Below are positions 7,838 to 17,136 of a stretch of 64,000 nt of DNA, piece after piece. The notes beneath the pieces are model-generated. The model had not been told where the DNA came from. It saw nothing but the letters and a program-made list of their open reading frames with translations, and ran no database searches. A program made the position numbers and the translations under genes. Numbering within the stretch: the stretch's first letter is position 1; every line of letters starts with the position of its first letter. Origin of the DNA: Nitrospirales bacterium (lineage in GTDB: Bacteria > Nitrospirota > Nitrospiria > Nitrospirales > UBA8639); contig JAJEJG010000006.1 of the NCBI GenBank assembly GCA_022828225.1, positions 151,794-215,793 on the forward strand, in the 5' to 3' direction.

Positions 7838-10813
7838 ATGCGCGCGGAACAGTTCCTCGAACCCTCCATTTGGCATATCGGCCTGACGTTAGCCGAGCAC
7901 TGTAAAGCCGGCACTCCTGCGGTCCTGAGTCAACGCTGGTGGAATGATCTCCTCATGGACTGGGGCATGCAGGATGAGGAATTCAAGATCCAGCTTTTCC
8001 GCTTTGTGGACGTGCTGCCCACTCTCAAAACGGATGAACAATTTACCCGGCTTCTCGCCGAATACTTCAACCACACGCCTATTCTCCCCCGAGGCGTCAA
8101 GTGGTCTCTGCAGAAACTGCCGGCCACATGGATCGGCACCCACGTCGGGGCACTCGTGTTGCGCAGGCAATTCACGCGCATGGCTTACACGTTTATCGCC
8201 GGAGACTCCATACACCACGCGAAACCGGTCCTGAAGCACCTGTGGCAGTCGGGACGGTGCGCATCGATTGACCTGTTGGGTGAAACGACGGTCAGCGAAA
8301 TAGAAGCCGACGAGTACCGGAACCGGTGTTTGGACGCTCTTCGCGAATACCACGCACAGGCTCAAGCCTGGCCGGGCCGATCGTTGCTCGAACGTGATCA
8401 CCTTGGACTGATTCCACGCGTAAACCTATCGGTGAAAATTTCCGCCTTGTATTCACAATTAGACCCGGCCGATCCCAATGGAAGTTTTGAAGGCGTGGCT
8501 TCCCGGCTTCGGCCTATTCTGGACTTGGCCTTGCAACTGCCGGCGTCTCTGACGTTCGACGTGGAACATTATGAACTCAAAGACCTGACCTATGAAATTT
8601 TCATGCGAATCTTCTCCGAACCCGCGTATCGGAACTACCCGTGGGCGGGCATTGCCCTCCAAGCGTACCTTCGGGATGCAGACCGCACACTCGATCGTCT
8701 CGTGGATTGGGTTCGGCAACGCGGCTCTCCAATCAGTATTCGCTTGGTCAAAGGCGCGTATTGGGACGCGGAAAACATTCTCAACACGCAACGGGGTTGG
8801 CCTATCCCCGTGTTGAAAAAAAAGAGCGAAACGGACGCGAACTTTGAATATCTCAGCAACAAATTACTGGCTCACCAGTCACTCCTGCGTCCGGCCTTCG
8901 GCACCCATAACTTGCGAAGTCTTGCTCATGCCGAAGCCGTGGCCCAAGCCCAAAGGCTCTCCCCGGAAACCTGCGAATACCAATCGCTGTACGGCATGGC
9001 CGATTCATTGCAACGCGCCATTGTCCGGTACGGACGTCGCGTGAGAGTGTATACGCCAATCGGAAAACTTCTGCCCGGGATGGCCTATCTCGTACGACGA
9101 TTACTGGAAAACACCTCCAACGAATCTTTCCTCTCACAACAACGAAAACAGGACACGCCGCTTGAGGTCTTACTCGCCCCGCCGGAGGCGGCAGTTGCCC
9201 AAACGGACCCTCCCGCTCAACCGCATACCGGCACACGTTTTCACAATGAACCGCACACCGATTTCTCGCGTGAAGCTTCGCGTCACGCGATGACGCAGGC
9301 CATAGAGGAGGTCAAACGACGACTCGGACAGTCACCGTCTTTCCCTGTCCCGGCGGTAACCGGACAACTGAAAGACGAACTGGTGTCGACCAATCCAAGC
9401 CGGCCGGACGAAGTCATTGCCCGTGTTCCCTGTTATTCCCCCGCCGAAGTGGAACCGGCGATTCAGGACTCGCTTAAAGCGTTTGAAGCTTGGCGTACCG
9501 TGCCGGCCGACACACGCGCCGCTTACCTCCGCGCCGTTGCGGAACGCATGAGGCAGCGCCGGTTTGACCTGGCCGCGTGGGAAATTCTTGAAACCGGAAA
9601 ACCCTGGAGAGAGGCGGATGCCGACGTGGCGGAGGCCATCGACTTTCTCGAATTCTACGCCCAACGGATGAGTCACCTTGGACGGCCGCAACTCCTGGGG
9701 CAGGAACCCGGTGAATTGAACCACCTCGAATGGCTGCCACGCGGTGTGGCCGTAGTCATTTCTCCATGGAATTTTTCGTTGGCCATTCCCACGGGGATGG
9801 TTTCGGCGGCCCTGGTCACGGGCAACACGGTGTTGTTCAAGCCTTCGGAACGCTCACCCATGATGGGCTACCTCTTGTTCGAGCTCTATAGAGAAGCAGG
9901 ACTCCCTGACGGCGTGCTACGCCTCCTCCCGGGCGGGCCTGACGTGGGACAAGCACTCATCGCCCATTCCCGCATCCACGTCATTGCCTTTACCGGATCG
10001 AAAGGAGCCGGACTGCAAATCATCCAACAAGCCGCACACGTGATGCCCGGCCAATCCCACGTCAAACACGTCATTGCGGAAATGGGCGGGAAAAACGCCA
10101 TCATCGTCGATGACACCGCGGATCTGGATGAAGCCGTGAGTGGAGTCCTGTCGTCGTTTACCGGGTATCAGGGACAAAAATGCTCTGCCTGTTCCCGGGT
10201 CATCGTGTTGGAACCGGTGTATGAAGAGTTTGTCGCGCGGTTGACGCAAGCGGCGCAAAGTATGCACGTCGGTCCGCCTGAGAATCCGGGAAATCACATG
10301 GGACCGATGATCGACGAACGCGCCCTCCTGAAAGTCCGGACGTACGTGAACGTCGCCGCGCAAGAAGGGACGGTCCTGTTGGACAGACGGATGACCGGTC
10401 AGGGCTGGTTCCAGGGTCCGGTGATTGTGACCGGGATCCGGCCGGACCATCGTTTGGCCCGGGAAGAAATATTCGGTCCCGTGGTGGCCGTGCTCCGTTG
10501 CGCCACGTTCACGGAAGCCCTGCACGTCGCTATGCAATCAGAGTTTGCGTTGACCGGCGGGATCTACTCCCGAAGCCCCTCGAATATTCAGCGGGCTCGT
10601 GAAGCGTTCGACGTGGGAAATTTTTATATCAACCGCCCCATTACCGGGTCGCTGGTCGGACGGCAGCCCTTTGGCGGGCATCGCCTGTCAGGGGTAGGCG
10701 TCAAGGCCGGAGGGGACGGGTATCTGGAACAATTCATGGTTCAACGGCTGACGTGCGAGAACACCATACGTCGTGGGTTTGCCCCGGCTGAGCCTGACCG
10801 TCCCGCCCTGTAA
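7838..10813 (+). CDS. putA: Bifunctional proline dehydrogenase / glutamate-semialdehyde dehydrogenase (PutA)
   Basis: Oxidises proline to glutamate in two steps. The N-terminal FAD-dependent proline dehydrogenase domain (residues ~120-430) shows LGETTVSEIEA, PRVNLSVKISALYSQ, RLVKGAYWD and GTHN motifs. The aldehyde dehydrogenase domain (~500-970) has WNFSLAIPTG, KPSERSP, the general-base Glu748 in AEMGGKN and the nucleophile Cys782 in GQKCSA. At 991 aa it is the short type without the DNA-binding ribbon-helix-helix domain, so it should not act as a repressor. GGAGGAGA precedes the ATG. Its 3' end overlaps the opposing gene by 126 bp. proC for the reverse pathway is at 24.8 kb. Confidence 0.93.
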   Translation: MRAEQFLEPSIWHIGLTLAEHCKAGTPAVLSQRWWNDLLMDWGMQDEEFKIQLFRFVDVLPTLKTDEQFTRLLAEYFNHTPILPRGVKWSLQKLPATWIGTHVGALVLRRQFTRMAYTFIAGDSIHHAKPVLKHLWQSGRCASIDLLGETTVSEIEADEYRNRCLDALREYHAQAQAWPGRSLLERDHLGLIPRVNLSVKISALYSQLDPADPNGSFEGVASRLRPILDLALQLPASLTFDVEHYELKDLTYEIFMRIFSEPAYRNYPWAGIALQAYLRDADRTLDRLVDWVRQRGSPISIRLVKGAYWDAENILNTQRGWPIPVLKKKSETDANFEYLSNKLLAHQSLLRPAFGTHNLRSLAHAEAVAQAQRLSPETCEYQSLYGMADSLQRAIVRYGRRVRVYTPIGKLLPGMAYLVRRLLENTSNESFLSQQRKQDTPLEVLLAPPEAAVAQTDPPAQPHTGTRFHNEPHTDFSREASRHAMTQAIEEVKRRLGQSPSFPVPAVTGQLKDELVSTNPSRPDEVIARVPCYSPAEVEPAIQDSLKAFEAWRTVPADTRAAYLRAVAERMRQRRFDLAAWEILETGKPWREADADVAEAIDFLEFYAQRMSHLGRPQLLGQEPGELNHLEWLPRGVAVVISPWNFSLAIPTGMVSAALVTGNTVLFKPSERSPMMGYLLFELYREAGLPDGVLRLLPGGPDVGQALIAHSRIHVIAFTGSKGAGLQIIQQAAHVMPGQSHVKHVIAEMGGKNAIIVDDTADLDEAVSGVLSSFTGYQGQKCSACSRVIVLEPVYEEFVARLTQAAQSMHVGPPENPGNHMGPMIDERALLKVRTYVNVAAQEGTVLLDRRMTGQGWFQGPVIVTGIRPDHRLAREEIFGPVVAVLRCATFTEALHVAMQSEFALTGGIYSRSPSNIQRAREAFDVGNFYINRPITGSLVGRQPFGGHRLSGVGVKAGGDGYLEQFMVQRLTCENTIRRGFAPAEPDRPAL

Positions 10814-11569
10814 GCTGGCTTCTTCCAATTCTTCGGTAATTTCAATCAACCGGTCCTTACCGGCTCCGACCATCGGAACCATCTGACGCTCGATGTATTT
10901 GACCAACCCCACGCCTTTCACCAACCACAGCGTCATGGTGTCGAATCCGGTGATGCGCGTACCGTCTCCGGACAAATGCACCAACAGATTCATGTGCGCT
11001 TCCATGCGAACCGCCTGTTCATACGTCCCGATGGGCACGGTCACGGATTCCTGCCTCTGAATGCTCACCGTAGCCTGGATGTCCACGGTTTCCGCCTGTC
11101 CGTCGCGATCCAGGTCCAAACCGAGGTTGAGGTTTTTTCGATCCAATTGATGAAAGGAACTTGGAACTTCAAGAGGAAACCGCACGATTTGATAGGGAAT
11201 CAACTGCTTTTCAAGGATGGTCCCCGGTTTGGATCCATAGTAACGAATACCTGCGACGTCTCGAAGATAGTAACTGTCGGTCGGTCCCTGGTCTCCGGGA
11301 TTGGTATCGTGAAACACCGTGACCATGACGCCGTCTTTTTTTTCCCTTCCCGTGACCTTCGAAACATTCACGAACGTCTTATCCTCGATCTGGTTGACGA
11401 CGCCTTCGGCAATACGCCCACGGTATTTCCATTCATTTCCCGTTTGATCGGGAAAATAGACGCCCGCATCCCGTATCACGACAAACGTAGCCTGCCCGAA
11501 CCCGGGATTGCACCAACCCGCGACCAGACCTATAACCAGTACGGCTCTCAACACGGCGAATCTGACCAC
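10688..11569 (-). CDS. Exported hypothetical protein, antisense overlap with putA end
   Basis: Not recognised. GTG at 11569 has an AGGAG site 7 nt upstream and gives a 293-aa product opening with a signal peptide (VRFAVLRAVLVIGLVAGWC... cut near GFGQA). The frame's extension to 11641 lacks both. The mature part is beta-rich (YYLRDVAGIRYYGS, VSIQRQESVTVPIGTYEQAV, TLWLVKGVGLVKYIER), resembling secreted proteins whose Y-x-x-G-x-G-xVK pattern occurs in DUF3108/LolA-like folds. That likeness is only suggestive. The last ~42 codons are encoded opposite the conserved C-terminus of PutA. Confidence 0.6.
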   Translation of the reverse strand: MVRFAVLRAVLVIGLVAGWCNPGFGQATFVVIRDAGVYFPDQTGNEWKYRGRIAEGVVNQIEDKTFVNVSKVTGREKKDGVMVTVFHDTNPGDQGPTDSYYLRDVAGIRYYGSKPGTILEKQLIPYQIVRFPLEVPSSFHQLDRKNLNLGLDLDRDGQAETVDIQATVSIQRQESVTVPIGTYEQAVRMEAHMNLLVHLSGDGTRITGFDTMTLWLVKGVGLVKYIERQMVPMVGAGKDRLIEITEELEEASLQGGTVRLSRGKPTTYGVLARQPLNHELFQIPVPSGLDAYP

Positions 11570-11715
11570 ATTTTCTCCTGTTTTTCGGTTATGACACGTA
11601 GATGCAAGCTGTTTTTCACCGTACCATAGCCCCCTCAGCACGGCAAGACAGAGGCGCTATCATCCTTGCACCCTGGTTTGCCTTGACTTCTTACGTTCGG
11701 GATAATCAATGCAAT

Positions 11716-12486
11716 ATGCCCTCGGCATCAACACACACGGTCCGCCCCCCGGATCGGGGCTCCGTGAATCCTCACACAGTGCTCGTCCTCGGAGGTTCCG
11801 GGGCCATCGGTGCCGCGGTCTGTCTTCGTTTCGCGCAGAATGGATGGAACGTCGGCGTCCATTATCATGCCCGTCACGACTCAGCCGATGATATCGTTCA
11901 CAAGATCGAACACCTGGGCCGAAAGAGCTGCGCCTTTCAAACGGACATGAGTGATGCACGTCAAATCCACAAACTTTTCGATCAGATTCAAACGGTCTGG
12001 TCCGAACTCGACGCGATCGTGTGGGCGGCAGGCACAACCGTGAACCGCCTCACCGTCCGTATCACACCAGCCGAATGGGAGCACATGCTGCATGTCAACC
12101 TCACAGGCCTGTTTCTTTGTTTGCAAGAAGGACTGCGGTTGTTTTCCGAACAACGCGGAGGTGCCGTGACCATAGTGAGTTCCTTGAGCGGCGTTCAAGG
12201 CGGGACGGGCCAGGCGGCTTATGCCGCGTGTAAAGCCGGGACACTGGGATTGGTCAAGTCGGCAGCGAAGGAACTCGGCAAGGCCAACGTCCGCGTCAAT
12301 GCGGTCTTTCCGGGTTGGCATCAATCGCCTCTCGCCGGAGACGCGTTTCCTGACCCGGACCGACTCCACGCTCACGTTTTGGGACGCACGCCCTCTCTCG
12401 ATGAGGTTGCCGATTTCATCTATCGGTTGACGACGGCTCGAGATATCTCGGGGCAGGTGTATAACTTGGACAACCGGATCCGGTAA
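11716..12486 (+). CDS. SDR-family oxidoreductase (FabG-like), next to bioD
   Basis: A 256-aa short-chain dehydrogenase with a Rossmann nucleotide-binding motif GGSGAIG near residue 24, an IVWAAGTTVN segment (NNAG equivalent), and the catalytic Ser-Tyr-Lys set in VSSLSG and YAACK. The start at 11716 is inferred from homology length; no strong ribosome-binding site is visible and an upstream in-frame extension exists. It ends 4 bp before bioD, so the pair is probably co-transcribed. That context suggests a role in acyl-chain steps toward biotin or general fatty-acid reduction, but substrate specificity is not readable from sequence. Confidence 0.8.
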   Translation: MPSASTHTVRPPDRGSVNPHTVLVLGGSGAIGAAVCLRFAQNGWNVGVHYHARHDSADDIVHKIEHLGRKSCAFQTDMSDARQIHKLFDQIQTVWSELDAIVWAAGTTVNRLTVRITPAEWEHMLHVNLTGLFLCLQEGLRLFSEQRGGAVTIVSSLSGVQGGTGQAAYAACKAGTLGLVKSAAKELGKANVRVNAVFPGWHQSPLAGDAFPDPDRLHAHVLGRTPSLDEVADFIYRLTTARDISGQVYNLDNRIR

Positions 12487-12490
12487 ACCA

Positions 12491-13216
12491 ATGCCCGACC
12501 AACGGCTACAACCTGGAATCTTCATTACCGGAACGGATACGAACGTGGGAAAAACCGTGGTGACTGCCGCCTTGGGCCTGGCGCTGCAACAAACCGGCGC
12601 CAAGGTCGGGATCATGAAGCCCGTTGAGACGGGAACCACGCCGGACAACACAGATTCGGACGTCCGGCGACTCAGAAATGTATTTGCGCCCTACAGGAAC
12701 GTGGACGTGCTGAACGTCTCTGGCTTTCCCGAGCCCGTGGCCCCACTCGAAGCCGCGCGGTCCGCACGACAAGTCATCGACGTTGACGTGATTCTCAATG
12801 CCTGCCGAGAAAGGACCGTTGATCGTGACTATATGCTCGTAGAAGGCATCGGGGGTATTCTCGTGCCCCTGACTGAAACCCATGACGTCCGCGATCTGAT
12901 CGGGCTTCTGGGCCTTCCATGCCTGATCGTAGGCCGAACCGGTTTAGGCTCGATCAACCACACGCGCTTGACCCTCATGGGATTGCAGGAGGCGGGCATT
13001 CCGATTTTAGGGATTGTGCTGAATCACATGGATATCACGCCTAAAGAGCAGCAGGCATCCACCGTCAAACTGATCCGCGAACTCAGCGATGTGCCGGTCC
13101 TGGGTCCCCTCCCCTTTCAACCCCGTATGAATTCACAGTGGGAAGACTGCATCAGGACGCTCGCAAACCATTCAACTATTCGTGAAGTGGCGAGGATGGT
13201 TCAGGAAAATAACTGA
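12491..13216 (+). CDS. bioD: Dethiobiotin synthetase
   Basis: ATP-dependent ring closure of 7,8-diaminopelargonate with CO2 to dethiobiotin, the penultimate biotin step. The 241-aa product begins with the P-loop FITGTDTNVGKTVV (residues ~11-24). It has the MKPVETG substrate-binding motif and the VEGIGGILVPLT segment typical of BioD. It lies 4 bp after the SDR gene. Its 3' end overlaps convergent thiE by 41 bp. The biotin-dependent carboxylase genes accC and accB lie just beyond on the other strand. bioA, bioB and bioF are not in this window. Confidence 0.93.
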   Translation: MPDQRLQPGIFITGTDTNVGKTVVTAALGLALQQTGAKVGIMKPVETGTTPDNTDSDVRRLRNVFAPYRNVDVLNVSGFPEPVAPLEAARSARQVIDVDVILNACRERTVDRDYMLVEGIGGILVPLTETHDVRDLIGLLGLPCLIVGRTGLGSINHTRLTLMGLQEAGIPILGIVLNHMDITPKEQQASTVKLIRELSDVPVLGPLPFQPRMNSQWEDCIRTLANHSTIREVARMVQENN

Positions 13217-13826
13217 CCAAGTCGCGCAGGGTCTGCTCGATAGACGAGGCATTGAACACGGCGGAAGCGACGGCCATGCCATTCGCTCCGGAGGCCACGA
13301 CTTCCTCGACGGAATCCGGCGTAATCCCTCCGATTGCGAACACCGGCAACCGGGTCAGGGAACGAATTTCCCGTAATCCGGCAAGTCCCACGGGCGTTTC
13401 GTGAGCTTCCTTGGTCGTTGTGGGAAAGAGAGGGCCGTACCCAATATAGTCTGCGCCTCCCTGAGTCGCTTGCGACACCTCTTCGGGTCGATGGGTGGAA
13501 ATCCCGATGATTTTGTGCCGTCCCATGATGCCTCTCGCCAACTCCAGGGGGAGATCATCCTGGCCCAAGTGCACGCCATCCGCCTCTACCGCCAAGGCGA
13601 GGTCGCACCGGTCATTCACGATGAACACGGAATTCGTGCGGGCGGCCACTTCCCGTAATTCTTTAGCCTTGGCAAATACCTCTCGCGGGGATCCGGTCTT
13701 ATTCCGGTATTGAAACAACCGGATACCGCACCCGGCTGCCAGTTCGAGAACGGCCGACAAATTATGCCGGGAAGCCCACTGTTCATCCAACAGGAGATAG
13801 ACGCCGGAAAGGGAAGACCGGGACAC
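13176..13826 (-). CDS. thiE: Thiamine-phosphate synthase
   Basis: Couples HMP-pyrophosphate with the thiazole phosphate to give thiamine phosphate; cytosolic TIM barrel. Family signatures in the 216-aa product are FQYRNKTG (pyrophosphate site), FIVNDRCDLALAVEADGVHLGQ, GISTH, YIGYGPLFPTTTK and FAIGGI. The start is GTG at 13826, 12 bp downstream of the accC stop, so it is the last gene of the aroQ/efp/accB/accC run. With tenA and thiI in the same window, part of thiamine salvage is represented. Confidence 0.9.
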   Translation of the reverse strand: MSRSSLSGVYLLLDEQWASRHNLSAVLELAAGCGIRLFQYRNKTGSPREVFAKAKELREVAARTNSVFIVNDRCDLALAVEADGVHLGQDDLPLELARGIMGRHKIIGISTHRPEEVSQATQGGADYIGYGPLFPTTTKEAHETPVGLAGLREIRSLTRLPVFAIGGITPDSVEEVVASGANGMAVASAVFNASSIEQTLRDLVSYFPEPSSPLHE

Positions 13827-13838
13827 GGGGCTGCCACG

Positions 13839-15188
13839 CTATAGCATGCGGCCGGCTAACAACCGCTCGAGAAAATTGGTGGAGACTCCACCCTTTTGAA
13901 AGTCGGGATCACGCAAGATGAGCCGCTGCAAGGGAATCGTCGTCTTGATCCCTTCCACGGCAAACTCGTCGAGTGCGCGTTGCGCCCTGGTCAGCGCATC
14001 CGCACGATCCTGGCCGTGCGCAATCAACTTGGCGATGAGAGAATCGTAGTGGGGATGAACCTGCTCCTTCGCTTCCAGGGCCGTATCCACTCGAATCCCC
14101 GCGCCTCCGGGCACGTGAAAACGCGAGACGACGCCGGGACTCGGAACGAAGGTTTCCGGGCATTCGGCATTGATTCGACATTCGATACTGTGGCCCTGCA
14201 ACTGAATGTCTTTCTGTCGAAATCGTAGCGGCATCCCCGCGGCCACGCGAATTTGTTCCTTGACGAGATCAATGCCGGTGACCATCTCGGTGACCGGGTG
14301 TTCGACCTGGATTCGGGTATTGACTTCCATCACATAAAATTTTCGATGTTGATCAAGCAAAAACTCCACGGTCCCCGCGTTCCGATAATGCACGGCTTTG
14401 ACCACCTTGAGAGCAACGTTCCCCATCTCCTTTCTCAAGGAGTCATCTACCACGGGTGACGGGGATTCCTCTACCAATTTCTGGTAGCGGCGCTGGATCG
14501 AGCAGTCTCGCTCGCCCAAATGAACCGCGTGCCCGTGTTCATCCGCCAACACCTGAATTTCGACGTGCCGGGGTTCGGGAAAAAACTTTTCAAGATACAC
14601 GCCGTCGTGAGCAAATCCCGTTCTCGCTTCCACTTGGGCCGATAAAATGGCCTTACCCAGTTCGGCTTCACGACTGACGACCCGCATGCCCCGTCCTCCT
14701 CCTCCGGCCGAAGCTTTGACCATCACGGGGTATCCGAGTTCGCTCGCGACCCGGACGGCATGATCAAGGTTTTGCAATTCGCCCTTGCTGCCCGGCATCA
14801 CGGGAATCCCGTGCCGGAGCATGGTTTCTCGAGCCCTGGCCTTGTCTCCCAGCAGGGCGATGTGTTCGGAGGTCGGACCGATGAACGTCATGCCGACCGA
14901 TTCGCATATCTCGGCAAAATGCGCATTCTCCGCCAGGAACCCGTATCCGGGATGAATGGCATCGGCCCCGGTAATTTCCGCCGCGCTCAACACGTTGGGA
15001 ATATTCAGGTAGCTCAAGGCACTGTCGCCCGGACCGACGCACACGCTCTCGTCCGCTTGACGTGCAAAGAGAGACTGCGCATCGACTTCGGAAAAAACGG
15101 CAACCGTTTTGATGCCCAGTTCCCTGCAGGCACGGATAATACGCAGGGCGATTTCTCCGCGATTCGCTATCAGAATTTTTTTAAACAC
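13839..15188 (-). CDS. accC: Biotin carboxylase subunit of acetyl-CoA carboxylase
   Basis: Carboxylates the biotin on AccB with ATP and bicarbonate, the first half-reaction of fatty-acid synthesis. The 449-aa protein starts with KILIANRGEIALRIIRA. It has the ATP-grasp glycine-rich loop KASAGGGGRGMR (residues ~159-170), the ERDCSIQRRYQK motif and EVNTRIQVEHPVTE near residue 290, all standard for AccC. It follows accB by 27 bp, the usual bacterial order. Confidence 0.96.
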   Translation of the reverse strand: MFKKILIANRGEIALRIIRACRELGIKTVAVFSEVDAQSLFARQADESVCVGPGDSALSYLNIPNVLSAAEITGADAIHPGYGFLAENAHFAEICESVGMTFIGPTSEHIALLGDKARARETMLRHGIPVMPGSKGELQNLDHAVRVASELGYPVMVKASAGGGGRGMRVVSREAELGKAILSAQVEARTGFAHDGVYLEKFFPEPRHVEIQVLADEHGHAVHLGERDCSIQRRYQKLVEESPSPVVDDSLRKEMGNVALKVVKAVHYRNAGTVEFLLDQHRKFYVMEVNTRIQVEHPVTEMVTGIDLVKEQIRVAAGMPLRFRQKDIQLQGHSIECRINAECPETFVPSPGVVSRFHVPGGAGIRVDTALEAKEQVHPHYDSLIAKLIAHGQDRADALTRAQRALDEFAVEGIKTTIPLQRLILRDPDFQKGGVSTNFLERLLAGRML

Positions 15189-15215
15189 GGAACGTCCTCG
15201 TGCGGCAAAGAGGAT

Positions 15216-15668
15216 TTACGGTAGAGGTTCGATGACAAACAAGGGTTGTCCATATTCCACGCCCGACTCATTCTCAACCAGGACCTTGACGACTCGCCCG
15301 TCGACTTCGGATTCGATTTCGTTCATCAGTTTCATGGCTTCGACAATGCACAGGATTTGCCCTCTGCTCACCAGATCTCCCTCATCCACATAAGGCTCGA
15401 CGTCCGGTGACGATGACCGGTAGAAGGTCCCGACAACGGGCGAAGTGACCGTCAATAACCGGGATGATTCCCTTTCCGTAAAGTCTGCGGCCGGTTGCGA
15501 AGTTTGAGCGGATTCCGCGGAAAAAGGCACCCGTGCATTCGCCGTGGGACTGGATTCACGGCGGACCCGGATACGCACGTCCCCGCGTTGAACCTCGATC
15601 TCGTTCAAATTCTGCTCGTTCAGAATTTCAACCAGATCCTGGATTTCTTTTCGTTCTTCGCTGTTCAT
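15216..15668 (-). CDS. accB: Biotin carboxyl carrier protein of acetyl-CoA carboxylase
   Basis: Carries biotin between the carboxylase and transcarboxylase. The 150-aa product has an N-terminal helical segment, a Ser/Ala/Pro-rich linker (~40-70) and a biotinyl domain ending with IVEAMKLMNEIES. The biotinylated lysine is Lys113. PVVGTFYRSSSPD is the family's thumb-region signature. It lies 3 bp after efp and 27 bp before accC. Attachment needs BirA, not seen in this window. Confidence 0.95.
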   Translation of the reverse strand: MNSEERKEIQDLVEILNEQNLNEIEVQRGDVRIRVRRESSPTANARVPFSAESAQTSQPAADFTERESSRLLTVTSPVVGTFYRSSSPDVEPYVDEGDLVSRGQILCIVEAMKLMNEIESEVDGRVVKVLVENESGVEYGQPLFVIEPLP

Positions 15669-15671
15669 GTT

Positions 15672-16235
15672 TCACGACCGAACGCGTTCGACGTAACCCC
15701 GGGTCCGGGTATCGACTTTAATCGTTTCACCGTTCTCCAGATATAACGGGACTTTGATGGTCGCTCCGGTCTCAACCACCGCGGGTTTTGTGCCTCCCGA
15801 GGCCGTATCGCCTCGAACACCCGGGTCGGTTTCCACGACCTTCAACTCCATAAACATCGGCAACAATATGGAGATGGGGAGGCCTTCGTAAAGCAGGATT
15901 TCCACCGTCGTGTTCTCTTTGAGCAGATCGGTATCGTCGCCGAGTTGCCCTTTTTGATAGGTGAACTGCTCATAGGAGGAGGTATCCATAAACGTATAGG
16001 ACTCACCGGCAGCATAGAGGAATTGCATCTCGCACTCCTCCAAATCCGGTTCGTCAAACTTTTCACCCGACCGAAACGTCTTCTCCAACACCTGACCGGT
16101 TTTCAAATTCTTCAACTTGGTCCGGACAAACGCTCCGCCTTTCCCCGGCTTCACATGTTGAAATTCCACGATATAGTATGGCGTGCCCTCCAACTCCATC
16201 CGGGCGCCATTTCGAAACTCTGCGGTTGAAATCAC
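15672..16235 (-). CDS. efp: Elongation factor P
   Basis: Relieves ribosome stalling at polyproline by binding between the P and E sites. The 187-aa length and three-domain beta layout are canonical. The loop reading KPGKGGAF places the modifiable lysine at Lys32, so beta-lysylation by an EpmA-type enzyme is possible; no modification gene is present here. The product may matter locally because Pal at 41.7 kb has long Pro-rich runs (PPAPEPK). The position between aroQ and accB is a conserved arrangement in many bacteria. Confidence 0.95.
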   Translation of the reverse strand: MISTAEFRNGARMELEGTPYYIVEFQHVKPGKGGAFVRTKLKNLKTGQVLEKTFRSGEKFDEPDLEECEMQFLYAAGESYTFMDTSSYEQFTYQKGQLGDDTDLLKENTTVEILLYEGLPISILLPMFMELKVVETDPGVRGDTASGGTKPAVVETGATIKVPLYLENGETIKVDTRTRGYVERVRS

Positions 16236-16287
16236 GATTTCCGTATCCTTTCTCTAGTAACCTGACAATCCTATTACGATCCTCTCG

Positions 16288-16413
16288 CTCTACCTCCCCT
16301 TACCCCTCCTTTACAAAGGAGGGGAATGCCAGGGAAACGACACAGCCGGAGAATACAGGCGGCATGTCCATCTGTTTCCTCCCCTTTGTAAGGGGAGGTC
16401 AGGTGGGGTAGAG
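16288..16413. repeat. Double-hairpin intergenic repeat, family A
   Basis: Bounded by CTCTACCTCCCC and GGTGGGGTAGAG. Two internal hairpins are present, CCCCTCCTTTACAAAGGAGGGG and CCTCCCCTTTGTAAGGGGAGG. It lies within the aroQ-efp gap, where pepP is found in some bacteria. Confidence 0.75.
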
Positions 16414-16455
16414 ACTTATTGCCGCATTGAACTTCGCTAATCCGACCTGCCCGAC

Positions 16456-16911
16456 TTACCCCGACTGCTTGTCGCGGGACTTTCTGACGTGGTCAATGAC
16501 CGCCCGAACCCCGAGTTCATAACTGAACGCCCCAAACCCACTGATCTGGCCGATGGCCACTCCGGCCAGATAGGAATGTTGGCGAAATTCCTCCCGTTGG
16601 TGAATATTCGACAGATGCACCTCAACCGTCGGCACGGTGACACTCAATATGGCATCACGAAGAGCGACACTCGTATGCGTATAGGCCGCAGGATTGATCA
16701 CGATCGCATCGAATTGACCTCGGGCTTCTTGAATCCACGAAACCAATTCTCCTTCGCCGTTCGAATGTCTTGCTTCAAGGGTGACCCCTTCGGCCTTTGC
16801 CAATTCCATGAGTCGATCGTTGATGGACTGAAGGGTCTGATCCCCGTACACCTCCTGTTCGCGTACCCCAAGCATATTCAGATTTGGCCCATGCAACACT
16901 AAGATGCGCAT
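16456..16911 (-). CDS. aroQ: 3-dehydroquinate dehydratase, type II
   Basis: Third step of the shikimate pathway, dehydrating 3-dehydroquinate. The 151-aa length is that of the dodecameric type II enzyme. [15 protein letters not shown] carries the active-site Asn/Arg region, Tyr22 in EVYGD is the catalytic tyrosine, and the [16 protein letters not shown] and [15 protein letters not shown] motifs complete the site. Upstream of efp on the same strand. Confidence 0.94.
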   Translation of the reverse strand: MRILVLHGPNLNMLGVREQEVYGDQTLQSINDRLMELAKAEGVTLEARHSNGEGELVSWIQEARGQFDAIVINPAAYTHTSVALRDAILSVTVPTVEVHLSNIHQREEFRQHSYLAGVAIGQISGFGAFSYELGVRAVIDHVRKSRDKQSG

Positions 16912-17136
16912 TGTTTAAGAGTGTCCTTACCGTGTGAGGAAGGAAGCATGTTTGAGGAAAGGGAGGAAGGGACGGTCAGGCCAAAGTTCAATCCCCCTGG
17001 CACACTCAAGTGATTGACGTAAAAAGGGATTCTAACAAGGTGCGGACAGTCGGTCAACGAAATGTCGCTGTTCAGGGTTTCGCGGACGGTTGCCGCGTTT
17101 CGCAAGACACGTTGTTCCTTGATTCAAGTCGACCGC

